Shown: piece after piece, positions 1 through 11,472 of the stretch
Numbering within the stretch: the first letter of the stretch is position 1
Layout: each line of letters opens with the position of its first letter
Assembly (NCBI GenBank): GCA_013350335.1
Contig: CM023538.1
Span: forward strand, 60,563,080-60,627,079
Origin: Chimonanthus salicifolius
Lineage: Eukaryota; Streptophyta; Magnoliopsida; Laurales; Calycanthaceae
Length of the DNA stretch: 64,000 nucleotides
Direction: 5' to 3'
Translations under genes and position numbers: made by a program
Notes under the pieces: generated by a model
What the model saw: the letters and a program-made list of their open reading frames with translations, nothing else
What the model was told of the DNA's origin: nothing
Databases searched by the model: none

Positions 1-3000
1 AGTGGTAAAAGCACTGCTAGAAAAGGATACACATGCGTGTTTTGTTCGTGATCGAGATGGAATGATTCCTCTTCATCTTGCTGCAATCAAAGGCAGAGTA
101 GAGGCCTTGAAAGAGTTGGTGATTGTAAAGAAAGTTACGATACTGATCAAGACAGATGGAGGGGAGCCTCTCTTGCACTTGTGCCTGAAACATGATCGAT
201 TTGAGGCTACAAAGACGTTGATAGAGATAGCAGGTGATGATAGAGAATTCATGAGCTTGAAAGATGAAGATGAAAATACTCTACTCCACCTCCTTGCAGC
301 CAAGAGACAGTACAAGGCATGTTTTCATCTACTACTTATTCATCTGAATACTTTCTTTCTATTATTTTATTACTTTCAATTTTCTTTTGCATGTTTTGAT
401 TTCTAATTTGTCAAAAACTTGTCCTAAATGGTTGTTTCATCACGTCCCAAGTGTTCAAAAAATACAGAAAAATAGTTCAAATATTAGACAAATACAATTT
501 CCTTAGCCCTAATTTTCATACTTGAATTACTGTAAGTGAGCTTCCTTCTTGGGTCATTTTCCACGGTAGAAACATTCATCTTTTATGTACAATGGAAAAG
601 GCAAGGAAAATTTATTTAATATTTTCTTATTCAAATTGTATTTTTCAAATATTTGTTTGACAATTTTTTTTTAAGAAAATCAATGTTCAAAAAGTTATAT
701 TAAAATTTGACTCACATCATTCATTATGCATCATAAAATTTGACGCAGCGTCAGACTACGAAAATCCAATATTTCAATTATTTGCATCAAAATATTATCT
801 CGTCAAAGTGAGGAAAATCTCTCTCTTTGTGATTAAATTTTATTGTCTCAACTTATATCATTTAACATGCGTCATAAAATTTGACATAGTGTCGGACCAT
901 TAAAACCCAATATTTTATTTATTTGCATTGAAACCTTCATTTTTATCAGAAAATGTCCTTTCATCACAGCGAGGAAACTGATGTAGCACACACGTAGGAA
1001 ACACCATCCCTTGCCCTTTCCTTTCCAAACAAGAGAAAGCAAGTTTCCCGCTTCAAGCAAGATTCCTGCCCAAGCACCGACCGAATCGTTGGTTCCAGCA
1101 CTTCACCGAGAGAAGCAAATTCCATCTTTGATGTCTTTCTTTCTTTTTTATTCTTGTTTCTATTTTCTATTTTCTTTCTATGTTGTTTGATTTTCGTTTT
1201 GATTTTGTTTCTTATTTTGGTTTTTGGGTTTCTTATCAAACCCCCAATTAGAGAATGTAATATAGACACATTTTGATAATGGATTAAATTTGCGTTTGGA
1301 TTTTACCCTGTTTATCTTCTGTTCTTCTTCTCCTCTCCTGCCTGCAAGCAGAAGGTGGAGCCTTTCCCAAACCTGAATCGTTGGGACTGCTTGCGGCCCG
1401 TCGTATTCCTCTGTTTGGTTTTCCGAACGACCCGACACGGGTCTGATTCCATTCTATCCATCTATTCCTACTACCTCCTCTAGATCCGTCCACGCCTCAA
1501 CCTCTCCACCCCCACAGATCATGTTTGCCCCAATCCATCTCATATTCCCACCATCCTTCACTCAACCCAAATCTGAACCAAGCCATCACACCCAAATCTG
1601 AACCCACCATTTTATGACAATTACCTAATTAACTCATTATTTTCATTAAACAATTTAGACCCCATTTATTAAACCTGTTTAATACCCATTCTTTATTTGT
1701 TTAGTCGGACCATCCATACCCAAACCCGAACCTGACCCGCTGCATCAGAAACTCTCCTCTTGCCAATAAATTTTAGTCGGACCATCCATACCCAAACCCG
1801 AACCTGACCCGCTGCCTCAGAAACTCTCCTCTTGCCAATAAATTTTTTAATCTCCAATCCCCCCTCTAGAAAATGGATAACTTGAAAGAAGAAGAAAATG
1901 GTTTATTTTTTATTTATTTTTTCATTCTTCACGAAAAGCTCTTATTTAATGGAAGAAAAGAGAGGGTCTCATTTTCTAGGTTCTTCATTTTCTGTATCTT
2001 AAAAGTAAACAATGAGAAGACTTTTCCCAATTTTTTCAAAGAATCAATCTTTTATTGTGGCATAGGGAATCATAAAATTCAACAAAGAAAAGAGCAAGAT
2101 TTCTCTTGACAATTCAATATTTTCCTTTTTAAAAAAATAAAATAAAACTTTTAAGCAAACATAAAAATAGGATGCCAATATAGACACTGCAGACTAAGGT
2201 TTAAATATCGGCCGATACATATCGTATCGGCCGATATATATCGGTTTTTCGAAACCGTGAAATATCGGCCGATACGATAAGTATCGGCCGTACTGTTGGA
2301 ATATCGGCCGATATGGGCGATAAACGGTCCCCAATATCGGCCCTAATATCGGCTGATATTCGAAAATATCGGTTTATTAGATTTTTTTTTCGTTTTTTTT
2401 TTTTAAAAAAATAATACAGTATCGCCCGATACGGGCGATATATCGGTCCGAATATCGGCCCAATATCGCCCGATATACTATTTATCGGGCTGGAAAGTAT
2501 GGTTTTTTTTTTTTTAAAAAAAATATCAGTATTGGGACCCACCAAATATCGGCGATATTTAGTACAAATATCGGGCGATATTTGGACCGTTTATCGGTCC
2601 AAAATATCGGCCGATAAGTCCCAATATCGGCCCGTAACGGTCGAGTTTTTAATATTTAAAAATTAATATCGACGATATTTTAAACGATTATCGGACGATA
2701 TATCACGGACGATAGTAATATTACATTTGTTTTGAGAAAATTTGGACAAGCTTTGATGTGATTCAAATTTTGAGATGTGAAATTCAATTTCATTGAGATC
2801 TACTTAAAATGAATTCAAATTTTGATAGATAACTAATAGTCTAAAAAAAAAAATATGATATTATTTAGAGGTCTTCACTTATAAAATACTATTTTACCTT
2901 TTATTACCACTTCTTGAAAATTTTAAAAACATAATTTGAATTTTAAAAACATAATTTGAATTTTAAAATACTATTCAATTAATTTGACTCAATTTCAATT

Positions 3001-6000
3001 TATTAAAGTGTGTGAGGTGTATACATGGCAACATAAATACATGATGGCTAAAATCTTTTTGTCATTTTATTATCTTAGCATAAGTGGACTCTTATCATAG
3101 TTAATATTTTATTATTCCTAAAAATTATTCACACATTAGAATACATACAGAGACTCATTTATACATGACTTTCAAATGTTAGGAATGAAATTGAAATTAT
3201 TGAAAACGTAAGTATGTATTTATAATTACCCAATAACATAGGCATTAATTCAAATTTTTAATATGTGTGGAGCTATGAGATAAGAAGTTTTATTTTTATT
3301 TTTATTATTAATTTTCCTATATTGATTAATTATATAATAGGATCTACTTATTGATGAGACTTGAGAGAATTGATGTGACATTTTCATATTTTTATAAGTT
3401 AAAATCATCTATTGTTAATTTTAATATTGAAAATAGATGAAACTTAAATAAATAATTTGAGTATGTATATGACCGATATTTAATGAAAAAATTATATTTA
3501 CAAGAAGCCCAAAATTTTCCGACATTATCAAAAAAAAATCGGACAAAAAAAAAAAAAAAAAAAAATCGGAAGAGAGAGAAATTTATCGGCCGGTATATCG
3601 GCCGATATGCATATCGGCCGATATACCGGCCGATCCGGTATTTCAACCCCTGACTGCAGAATCCTGTTATCAGACACCGATTTTGTGATTTTCAGTGGAA
3701 ATTACCATACTGCCATTCCGTGTATAATCGATCGATCGAATGTGCAGTGCACTTTTCGCGTCGATCGATCGATTACACGAACGGAAGAAAACGATAAAGA
3801 AATGATTCTGTCAATCAATTGATAGCATGCTATCAATCGATCGACAGAATACAGTAATTAAATAAAAAAAAAATTTAAAACTTTAAAGTTGTTTTTTAAC
3901 CACTGTATATTTTCAAAATTTCTCAAATTGAATATCCGGACTAATTACAATAACCTGAACAAAATACTTTAAGACTTCAAGGTCTTTTGACACTCCCAAA
4001 TATTTAAAACAGAGTGTTTTATAAATAAGGGTATCCCTAGGGTGTACCAAAAACACATTTAAAAGTGTCAAAAGACCTTGAAGTCTTAAAGTATTTTTAT
4101 CAGGTTATCGTAATTAGTCCGGATATTTAATTTGAAAAATTTTGAAAATACACAGTGGTTAAAAAATAACGTTAAAGTCTTATCTTTCCTTTAAAACTTT
4201 AATATTATTTTTTAAGCACTGTATATTTTCAAAATTTCTCAAATTGAATATCCGGACTAATTACGATAACCTGAACAAAATACTTTAAGACTTCAAGGTC
4301 TTTTGACACTCCCAAATGTTTAAAAAAGAGTGTTTTACAAATAAGGGTATCCCTAGGGTATGCCGAAAAAACATTTAGGAGTGTCAAAAGACCTTGAAGT
4401 CTTAAAGTATTTTTATCAGGTTATCGTAATTAGTCCGAATATTCAATTTGAGAAATTTTGAAAATACACAGTGCTTAAAAAATAATGTTAAAATTTTAAA
4501 GGAAAGATAAGACTTTAACGTTATTTTTTAACCACTGTATATTTTCAAAATTTTTCAAATTAAATATCCGGACTAATTACGATAACCTGATAAAAATACT
4601 TTGAAACTTCAAGGTCTTTTGACACTTCTAAATGTGTTTTTGGTATACCCTAGGGATACCCTTATTTATAAAACACTCTGTTTTAAATATTTGGGAGTGT
4701 CAAAAGACCTTGAAGTCTTAAAGTATTTTGTTCAGGTTATCGTAATTAGTCCGGATATTCAATTTGAGAAATTTTGAAAATATACAGTGGTTAAAAAACA
4801 ACTTTAAAGTTTTAAATTTTTTTTTATTTAATTACTGTATTCTGTCGATCGATTGATAGCATGCTATGAATCGATCGATTGATAGCATGCTATCAATCGA
4901 TCGACAGAATCATTTCTTTATCGTTTTCTTTCGTTCGTGTAATCGATCGATCGATGTGAAAAGTGCACTACACATTCGATCGATCGATTATACACGGAAG
5001 GGCAGCATGGTAATTTCCACTAAAAATCACAAAATCGGTGTCTGTTAACAGGATTCTGCGGTGTCTATATTGGCACCATAAAAATATTGAGTTTCCCTAT
5101 TCCATCCCAAGGGACTTCACATCACTAGTTAGATGATGTCACCTGAACCAAAATATAATATAATTTTTGACACAGAATTGGTTTTCTAATAAACTCGACA
5201 AACAACTCTAAAGATTGCTTTCTTCCTTCTTATTCCCCTACTATTGTTGTGTTTCCTTGTTAGATCATTTTCCACTGAAGAAACCTTAATTTATTTTTTT
5301 TCATGTTGAAGGGTATTTTATTTAATCCTTCCAAGTATTTGTGGGCAAAGTTTGCTTTCTACTTTCTTAGTCCTGAGGGATATGATTCATTGGAAAACTC
5401 CATTTTGTGGTTGATAAGATCCCAACATGGAATGGTTGTATATCTGTCACTAGAAATACAAAACAAAGAGTTCCCAGCCAAACACTTGAGGGCTGGAAAA
5501 TGATCCTTGCCACTCTTTTTCCGGTGAAACATTTTCCTTGCATAAATGGCATTTCCCTTTCTGTGGGATATGAATAAAAGAGTGTTTTTGAAAATCCATA
5601 ATCGTGCAATTGCGAACTTGAGTGAAAGAATTAACATGTTGGCTCTTTCTTTTCTTTTTACAAAACATCTGAACTACACGAAATTGTTGTGCAGATCATT
5701 AAACTGTTGTTCCCTTATGGTGAAAATACTAAGGAACTGGATGTAAATGCCACAAATGTAAATGGTTCTACACCCTTAGATGTATTACGAGAGGTATCTG
5801 GTAGATGCAACCGAATAAAAATTGGAATGGTCTTTAGAAGTGTTAAAGCCAAGCGAGCAAGAGAATTGCCGAGAAAGACATGCAGTCAAGTCCAAAACCG
5901 GAGCTTGAAGCCATCAATTGATAAATCAGGCGAATTGACTTACAAAACTCAAGATGCGCTAATGGTGGTGGCTATACTAATAGCAACGGTGACCTTTCAA

Positions 6001-6585
6001 GCTGCATTAAACCCTCCAGGAGGTGTTTGGCAAGAAGATGGGCCGTACAATAGCACAACCCAAAACGTAATAGGTATGCACTATGCAGGGCAAGCAGTGA
6101 TGTCTGATAAGTTTCCTAACAATTACACAATCTTCATGATATCAAACACCATAGGCTTTGTCCACTCCATCCTACTAATCTTACTGCTGCTATGTGGATT
6201 CTCTTTCAAAAGTAAGCTACTGATGCGGACTTTGAAAATCATCACTTGGATTTGTGTCATTTCAATGTTGATTACTTATGGGTGTTCCTTCTTAACTCTA
6301 GCCACAAAACGAAACGAATTCTTGCCGCTTAATGTTGGCATAGACATCTTCACCCTAGGGTGGGGATTGACAATAGTTGTGCTCATCATTGTATTTCTTT
6401 TCAAGCTTGTCAACAGGGTTCTCAACAAGATTGGAATCGTTCATTGCTTTTGCTGGACCATGCTCAAAGTCAAGAAAGGATTGGTTTGGCTTTTTATGTT
6501 TCCCTGGATTAAGTGCTCTTTAATAGTTCAAAACAAGATGACTTCAGCTCCTAAAAAAGATCTTGATGACGAGTCGCTTCCTTGA
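1..6585 (+). CDS. Ankyrin-repeat PGG-domain membrane protein, copy A (5' end outside window)
   Basis: Model: exon 1 from the window edge to 316, exon 2 5695-6585, joined in phase 0. Exon 1 shows the last ankyrin repeats (MIPLHLAAIKGRVEALKEL, EPLLHLCLKHDRFEATKTL, then NTLLHLLAAKRQYK). Exon 2 completes that repeat with IIKLLF, then has NVNGSTPLDVL, a basic linker (KAKRARELPRK), a first hydrophobic segment starting ALMVVAILIATVTF, the NPPGGVW motif and three more membrane segments. This is the plant PGG-domain ankyrin family (BDA1, ACD6, ITN1 relatives), which are membrane signalling proteins. The 5' part is missing. Position 1 matches 51541 of copy C almost perfectly, so the full gene probably begins with the same double ankyrin module (inference). 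The 5.4-kb intron holds a Mutator-like element with a nested MITE. No stop or frameshift is seen in the visible exons. Confidence 0.85.
1701..1846. repeat. 72-bp direct tandem repeat, two copies
   Basis: The phrase TTAGTCGGACCATCCATACC recurs with a spacing of 72 bases at 1701 and 1773, with one visible difference (GCATCAG versus GCCTCAG). The same two copies occur in the intron of copy C from 53241. It shows no coding character. Confidence 0.9.
2194..3652. mobile_element. hAT-type MITE, ATCGGCCGAT family, 1459 bp, largest copy
   Basis: The 8-bp target duplication ACTGCAGA lies at 2186-2193 and 3653-3660. The ends are CTAAGGTTTAAATATCGG and the inverse of GGTATTTCAACCCCTG. Both ends hold dense arrays of ATCGGCCGAT palindromes, and the middle is AT-rich. 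The element is absent from the same place in copy C, where the site reads ACCGCAGAATCC (around 53727), so it inserted after the two blocks separated. No transposase reading frame is present. Confidence 0.9.
3884..4806. repeat. Three consecutive head-to-head palindromes
   Basis: A ~130-base unit (CACTGTATATTTTCAAAATT ... ATATCCGGACTAATTAC ... CTTCAAGGTCTTTTGACAC) alternates forward and inverted six times, making three imperfect palindromes of about 300 bases each (about 3884-4180, 4196-4485, 4512-4806). A transcript of the intron could fold into long hairpins. The same array is at 53960-54880, and a single diverged palindrome is at 22570-22860. Confidence 0.85.
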
Positions 6586-8088
6586 TTGTCCTGTGGGTGG
6601 TTTTGGCTTTCTGTGTTTGTAGCTTGTTTTTCTCTCTTCTCTCTTTGCACCTCTGGTTCCTGTTCTATTAATATCTTAACCTTTTCAAAAAAAAAAAAAT
6701 CTTCTCCCAGTAATGTTATCATGCTAAATTCTATATTACTCTTCTTTTTAAGTGCTATGTTGATAGTGTAAAAAAAAAAAGTGTGTACTATAATTAGTTG
6801 GCTATGTATTGTTGTTTTAAGTTTGTGTACTTGAGACTTGTGAGTTCAATTGGATTGGAATATATGAAAAAACTTTTAGTACTATGCATTCGTGACAAAC
6901 ATGAGATCTTTTTCTTCTACTATGTATGTAAGCGAAAAATAGATAGAGTTGTGTGTTCATCAACATCACATGTGATGACTGTGATACTATGTAAATATGT
7001 TTTGTGAAATTGAGATGAGGAAACTTGATTATACACTTTCATTTGAAGTAGGGAATTTTATTTGATTTAGAAGGGAGAAAAGTAGAGAAAACATTTTGTG
7101 AAAATAGTGAGTTGTTGTAGGTTAATTGAATCAAAAGCCAATTACTTGAGAGGCCATACTCATTGTTCCTTTCATCTGATTTTAAAAGTATATAACAAAT
7201 ATTGTGGATTATTCGGCTTTTAATTAATTAAATCCAAATTTTATATATGATTTCATAGGTGACATGTTGTAGATAATATCATAGTCTGTAGGTAAATGAT
7301 TTTTACACTGCGGTTATTTTCGCATCTTGCCTGATCAACTCTACACTTTCTCTCTCACACAATGGAGAGCTGCACTCTCATCCATACGCTCAAATTTTGT
7401 CCCTCTCCCAAGTAAAAAATTTTCCTTTTTGAATATGGGATTTTATATTTTTAGAATTAATTATTTTATTCTCATCTATATCAGATTTTTATTTTTTATT
7501 ATTTACCTTTTCTTCTTAATAACTGTTTGAGAAATTATTTTGATTGAAATTTATATATAAGTAATTGAAATTTCTATGTGCTTTTTTTAATCACCAAAAT
7601 TATTGTCCTAGCTTTTTTTGACAATTGATTGAATTTTTTTTGACATCGATATCGATAAATTCACCTTGTCAGAAATTTGTAATTGAGCTTTTGGATCGAA
7701 AAACTTTAGCCGAAACTTTTGAGATCAAAATAATTAAAATTGAAAACAAAATTCAATTTTGATCTCAACTACAAATTTTGACCCAGATAAATTTCTTTAT
7801 TGATGACAACAAAAAATTTCAACGGATTGTCATGACAAAAATTCAAAATAAAAAATTGTCTATTTTTTTTACTAAAAGTTTCAGTAAAGATTTTTCAATC
7901 CGAGCCCATTTATAAATTTCAGGCGAGTTGAAAATTCAAATGTTGTTGAAAAGAAAGGCCGATTTTAAGAACAAAAACCGAGACAAGGAAAAGAACATTT
8001 GAAAAGATATGGATCATAGAAAGAAAAGATCAGAACTAGTGAACAGAAAATCAAATATTGAAAAGAAAAAAAAAATGAGAGCTTCTGC
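6586..8088. other. 3' flank of copy A, noncoding, repeated in blocks B, C and D
   Basis: No gene is seen. The first part is presumably 3' UTR. The stretch 6790-7260 is matched at 56866-57330 and, diverged, at 24080-24930. The stretch 7420-8088 is matched at 33672-34290 and 57500-58140. It is AT-rich and partly self-complementary (GATCAAAATAATTAAAATTG and its inverse). Confidence 0.7.
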
Positions 8089-8516
8089 TTTTTATAAGCC
8101 CCGATTTTTTGGGTAGGGTCTTTATAAATGGTATCGAAGTTGAGTTCAGCACTCGGACTTTGTGGGCCTTCGACTGAATTCATTGGGTCAAGCTGGGGAC
8201 GGCTCTGGGCTTTAAGAGGTTGATTGTAAGACCCTGATCCGGCCCAGACAGCTGAGTCCATGAAGGTTGATCTAAGTGAAATGCTAAGTGGGAGTGGGAG
8301 TGTGGGAAAGAAAGGATCCCACATCGGAAGTGAGGGATTTTTGCATGGAGTTTATAAGTCGCAGCCCCTCCTCAAACAGCAAGATGCATTTTGAGGCCTA
8401 CAAGTTGGGCTAGGCCCCAATTCAAACCCGTGCGGGCTTGCGTGTGCAGGCCCAAAGCGTACAATTACTTGCTGAGTCAAGCCCTAAGCCCAGATTTTTC
8501 GGGTCGGGTCTTTACA
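8089..8516 (+). mobile_element. TRIM-like LTR remnant: 5' LTR tail, short interior, 3' LTR
   Basis: The 3' LTR runs 8225-8516, beginning TGTAAGACCCTGATCCGG and ending GGGTCTTTACA. It contains GATCCCACATCGGAAG followed by a TATA-like GTTTATAAG. Before it is about 100 bases of interior, and before that the tail of a 5' LTR (to about 8127). At the junction the paralogue at 34367 reads TGGTATCAGAGCC, the usual plant initiator-tRNA primer-binding site; here it is mutated (TGGTATCGAAG). The short interior without gag or pol fits a TRIM. Confidence 0.7.
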
Positions 8517-8683
8517 ACACCTACCGAATAAGATAGATCTAATTCAAAGATAATTTTTTATTGTGTAATTACTTTTAATTATAAGATAGATAAAGAAGCC
8601 TTATGTAATAGTTGCTCTCCAAGTCTCTTATTGTTATAGTTGTGGAGTAATTCTATACCGAAATAAAAAAAAGTATAAATAAT

Positions 8684-9153
8684 TAGGGGTGTTCTTCGGT
8701 TGGGCTCGGGCTGGGCTTAAATAAAAGATGCCCAAGCCCGAGTCCATCCAATTAAGCCCGACTATTTTGCATCTAAAATTGTTTTTTATCTATAAAATCA
8801 TTTATTTTGTAAATTGAAAATCTAACCATACAAATTGAAATTATACTTAAATATTTACCATCACATAAAATTTCAACCTAAAGTATATTTTTTAGCCAAT
8901 TGATCGTGATAGTCAAAGTTGGAAAACGTCTTTGAAAAGATGACACCTTTGAGTTTGACAATTAAGAGCAACTAGTTACAAATTGACTTTAAAGATACTG
9001 TTTTAGTATATTTTCAATTTTTAAGTCTTCTTTCAATCTCTACGGTTATATTTTTAATTTATACAAAAATAAATATACTTTAAATTAAAACCTAAGCTCA
9101 TTTATTTATGTCGGGCTAGGGTTAGACTCGGGTGGGACAAATGAACACCCTTA
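8684..9153. mobile_element. hAT-type MITE, GGGCTCGGG subterminal family
   Basis: Ends are TAGGGGTGTTCTTCGG and the inverse of CAAATGAACACCCTTA. Candidate 8-bp target duplications are TAAATAAT (8676-8683) and CAAAGAAT (9154-9161); the paralogue in block C ends with CAAATAAT, supporting the assignment. The interior is AT-rich and noncoding. It is older than the block duplication, because block C carries it at 58798-59300 and block B a truncated copy at about 34710-34945. Confidence 0.75.
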
Positions 9154-10403
9154 CAAAGAATATATATACTGAGGAGATCGTTTGCATACGAGCTGTATAC
9201 ATTTTTCAATGTAATCAATAGAAATTTGTTAAGATTTTAATTAAGGATTATTTTATTCATTCACTCATTTTAGTGATAATAAACTTGGTAAACACGAGAA
9301 AAGGCATCTACGTGGTTACAAAATAATCACGATGTACATGTCCATTCTTTAATTCCATTTCAATCTTTTACTTTTTCACTATCTTCATCAATTCTTTACA
9401 TCCATTTCAATCTTTTATTTTTTCACCATCTCCATCTATTCTTTACATCCATTTCAATCTTTTACTTTACACTATCTTTGTCCATTCTTTAATTCCATTT
9501 CAATCTTTTACTTTTTCCCAATCTTGTCCTATCTTCATCCATTCTTTACATCCATTTCAATCTTTTACTTTTTCAATGACTTGTCCATTCTTTACATCCA
9601 TTTCAATCTTTTTTCTTTACTTTTTCAGTATCTTATCTCCATGCATCTACAATCAATTCTTTGCTTTCGTCGAGGCCCATCTCCCCATTGTATCTCTATA
9701 ATTTATCGGCCCATCTCCCCATTGTATCTCTATAATTTATCAATTCTTTTCTACATGCATAAAGGCCGATATTTAAACTCCTGCTCTAATCTATTTCAAG
9801 TTCTGAAACCCACACACAGTTTACGAAGTACCCAAGCCATTCACCGCTTTGTTTATCCATCTATAAAATTAAACTAATTTGAATAATATTTTACATTATT
9901 TGTGTTACCCCAACCATCAGTAACGAGGACCATTGACACCATCATCATTTTTTTTGCTCTCCATCATCACTATCTTTGCCACTATTTGCTCCATCCAACT
10001 TACTTTGTGTATTTGAAATTTTTTAGTTATGACTCAATTTTATGAATATTAATTGTTTGAGAATTGTCTATTTAAATAAAGAAAAACTCTTTAATCACAC
10101 AAAACTCTACAGACTCTTTTACATTTTACCCACATTTTTTTTATCTTATTAATTATTTTTATGTCGAGAAACATTTCCCATTAAAATTTATCTTCATTTG
10201 AATTTTTTTCAATATCACGACATTATATTAAATATTCAAACTTTTTCCTTCAGTAATACAACTAGCTACGTGTTCTTGTTCTTCCCATTTCTGGATCTTT
10301 CCCCTCAATTTCTTCAAAAGCCAAAGGTCAAATCCGTATCTCTTCCTCATTCGTTTTTTCTACCTCTACCTCATGAATTTCAATTGAAATGGTAATGAAG
10401 CCC
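9154..10403. other. Noncoding flank with pyrimidine-rich tandem repeats
   Basis: From 9340 to 9640 a unit of roughly 40-60 bases (CCATTCTTTACATCCATTTC AATCTTTTACTTTTTC) is repeated about seven times with variation; block C has the same array at 59595-59880. The sequence CTTATCTC at 9632-9639 is the empty site for the hAT element found at 59889. The right tip of an ATCGGCCGAT-family MITE survives near 9763-9785. No gene is seen. Confidence 0.7.
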
Positions 10404-10560
10404 GCTCAATTTTTTTTTTTTTTTAGATTAATGTGTGGGAAATTTAGACACAGCCCTACTAAAACCGCCACATATGAGTCCACTAGCCGTAAGGCACACC
10501 AAGGTTAGGCCATGGGGGTTTGAACCCGCAACCTCCTGCTTCCTAAGCCGTCTCAATTTT
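10404..10560 (-). mobile_element. tRNA-derived SINE, minus strand
   Basis: On the minus strand it has an internal polymerase III B-box-like GGGTTCAAACCC, then a body ending ...CTGTGTCTAAATTTCCCACACATTAAT and a poly-A/T stretch on the plus strand. Block B carries the same insertion at 35940-36095, so it predates that duplication. Related bodies are at 11310, 19225, 28715, 31165, 48130 and 58643. Confidence 0.65.
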
Positions 10561-11309
10561 TAGTTGAATGTAAGTAACATCTTTCTGAATTCTAACCCTA
10601 TAAGACATATAGAGACCTATGAAAAGAGTGAAAAGAGTGTAGGTCTCTCTAAATTATCAGTATTATAACTGTGTATTTTAAGTTATAAGTTTGATTTAGA
10701 TGACCTATAGTTGATAATTAATTCATGGATTAATAATGAATCTGCCGTGCACTTGCTAATCAAACAAATTTATAAAATTTATTTAAGATGTTACACAAAC
10801 AACATTTTTATTTATCTAATGTAAATTAAATTGATTCGCTTTTGAAAGCTTTACTAGTTTACTTTATCCTTGAAAGATGATTATAAAATTCACCATCCAT
10901 GTTTTTCCACTAGGTAGAGGATTTTGTCAAAAAAGGGTAAAAAAATAAAATAACATGTGCTTTGGCGAAATAGGATTGGATGATCAGCCGGGATTTTTGT
11001 TCTTAAATATGATTAGAGTCTAATTGCTGTACATGTCTAAGTCAAGTAATTTAGGTCTTGATTGACATTTCAACCTCACCTCGTGTTATGCAACATTCTA
11101 TGCAGTACACCTTGAGAGGTGTAGACTTGATATTTTCTTGGGGTCAACTTGATATTTTCTTGTGGGGATCAATTACGTAATTCAATAGTTCAATTTATTG
11201 GGACCATTCTTCATAGTGTGAATGAAAGTTGGAAAAAAAAACCATTGATTGTTGAACAATATTATTGTGTCAAATTTCATTATATTGATTTTTTTAAATA
11301 GAAAAATGT
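10561..11309. other. Noncoding flank shared with block B
   Basis: It matches 36096-36920 with small indels. It is AT-rich and I see no conserved reading frame. Confidence 0.7.
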
Positions 11310-11425
11310 TAAAATTCGAGCGCCCATGACTTAATCTTGATGTACCTTAGGAGTAGTGAGCTCATCCATGGGAGTTTTAATAGGACTGTGTCTAAATGGC
11401 TCACACATTAATCCCCAAAAAAAAT
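11310..11425 (+). mobile_element. SINE body fragment
   Basis: It contains CTTGATGTACCTTAGGAGTA, GTGAGCTCATCCATGG, then GACTGTGTCTAAATGG and CTCACACATTAATC, the 3' body of the same SINE family as at 10404. Block B has it at 36925-37030. Confidence 0.6.
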
Positions 11426-11472
11426 ATGTTAAAATTCTAAATGGAATTAAAAAATAAAACTACTGTCCTACT

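Larger units (their letters stand above)
2170..5077. mobile_element. Mutator-like non-autonomous element (MULE-MITE), host of a nested hAT MITE
   Basis: The 9-bp target duplication ATAAAAATA flanks it (2161-2169 and 5078-5086). Ends are GGATGCCAATATAGACAC and its near-exact inverse, and the inverted similarity extends more than 200 bases inward (ACCGATTTTGTGATTTT, then GATCGATCGAT runs). Long terminal repeats plus a 9-bp duplication are typical of the Mutator superfamily. The interior has three head-to-head palindromes and no transposase. Without the nested element at 2194-3652 it matches the copy at 53710-55154. Confidence 0.85.
317..5694 (+). other. Intron of copy A, GC-AG boundaries, transposon-filled
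   Basis: Exon 1 ends ...TACAAG and the intron begins GCATGT. It ends TTGTTGTGCAG before ATCATTAAA. The join reads ...RQYK-IIKLLF, which is what the family needs. The nearby GT (in CATGTTTT) would put exon 2 out of frame. The first 2.2 kb matches the intron of copy C almost exactly. A 72-bp direct repeat (starts 1701 and 1773) and the element at 2170-5077 lie inside. Confidence 0.7.

Noticed and set aside
73..315. Minus-strand open frames opposite the ankyrin exons (also near 29910, 30074, 30698, 41135, 50798, 51392 and 51612)
   Set aside because: They mirror the strong plus-strand ankyrin coding pattern and repeat at every copy; no family motif on the minus strand.
872..1493. Minus-strand frames in the intron of copy A, repeated in copy C (52412-53033)
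   Set aside because: Conserved only because the introns are nearly identical; composition is Lys/Asn-rich or Arg/Ser-rich with no motif.
2201..2545. Tyr/Ile/Arg-rich protein frames (also 3392, 11472, 24383)
   Set aside because: Translation of ATCGGCCGAT arrays in MITEs gives low-complexity frames on both strands; not genes.
5303..5668. Short frames on both strands just before exon 2, seen in copies A, B and C
   Set aside because: The DNA is conserved between copies, but the frames lack homology and would break the ankyrin join if used as an extra exon.
9340..9640. Possible CRISPR-like array of short repeats
   Set aside because: Units are contiguous, variable and pyrimidine-rich without spacers, in plant nuclear DNA; ordinary tandem repeats.
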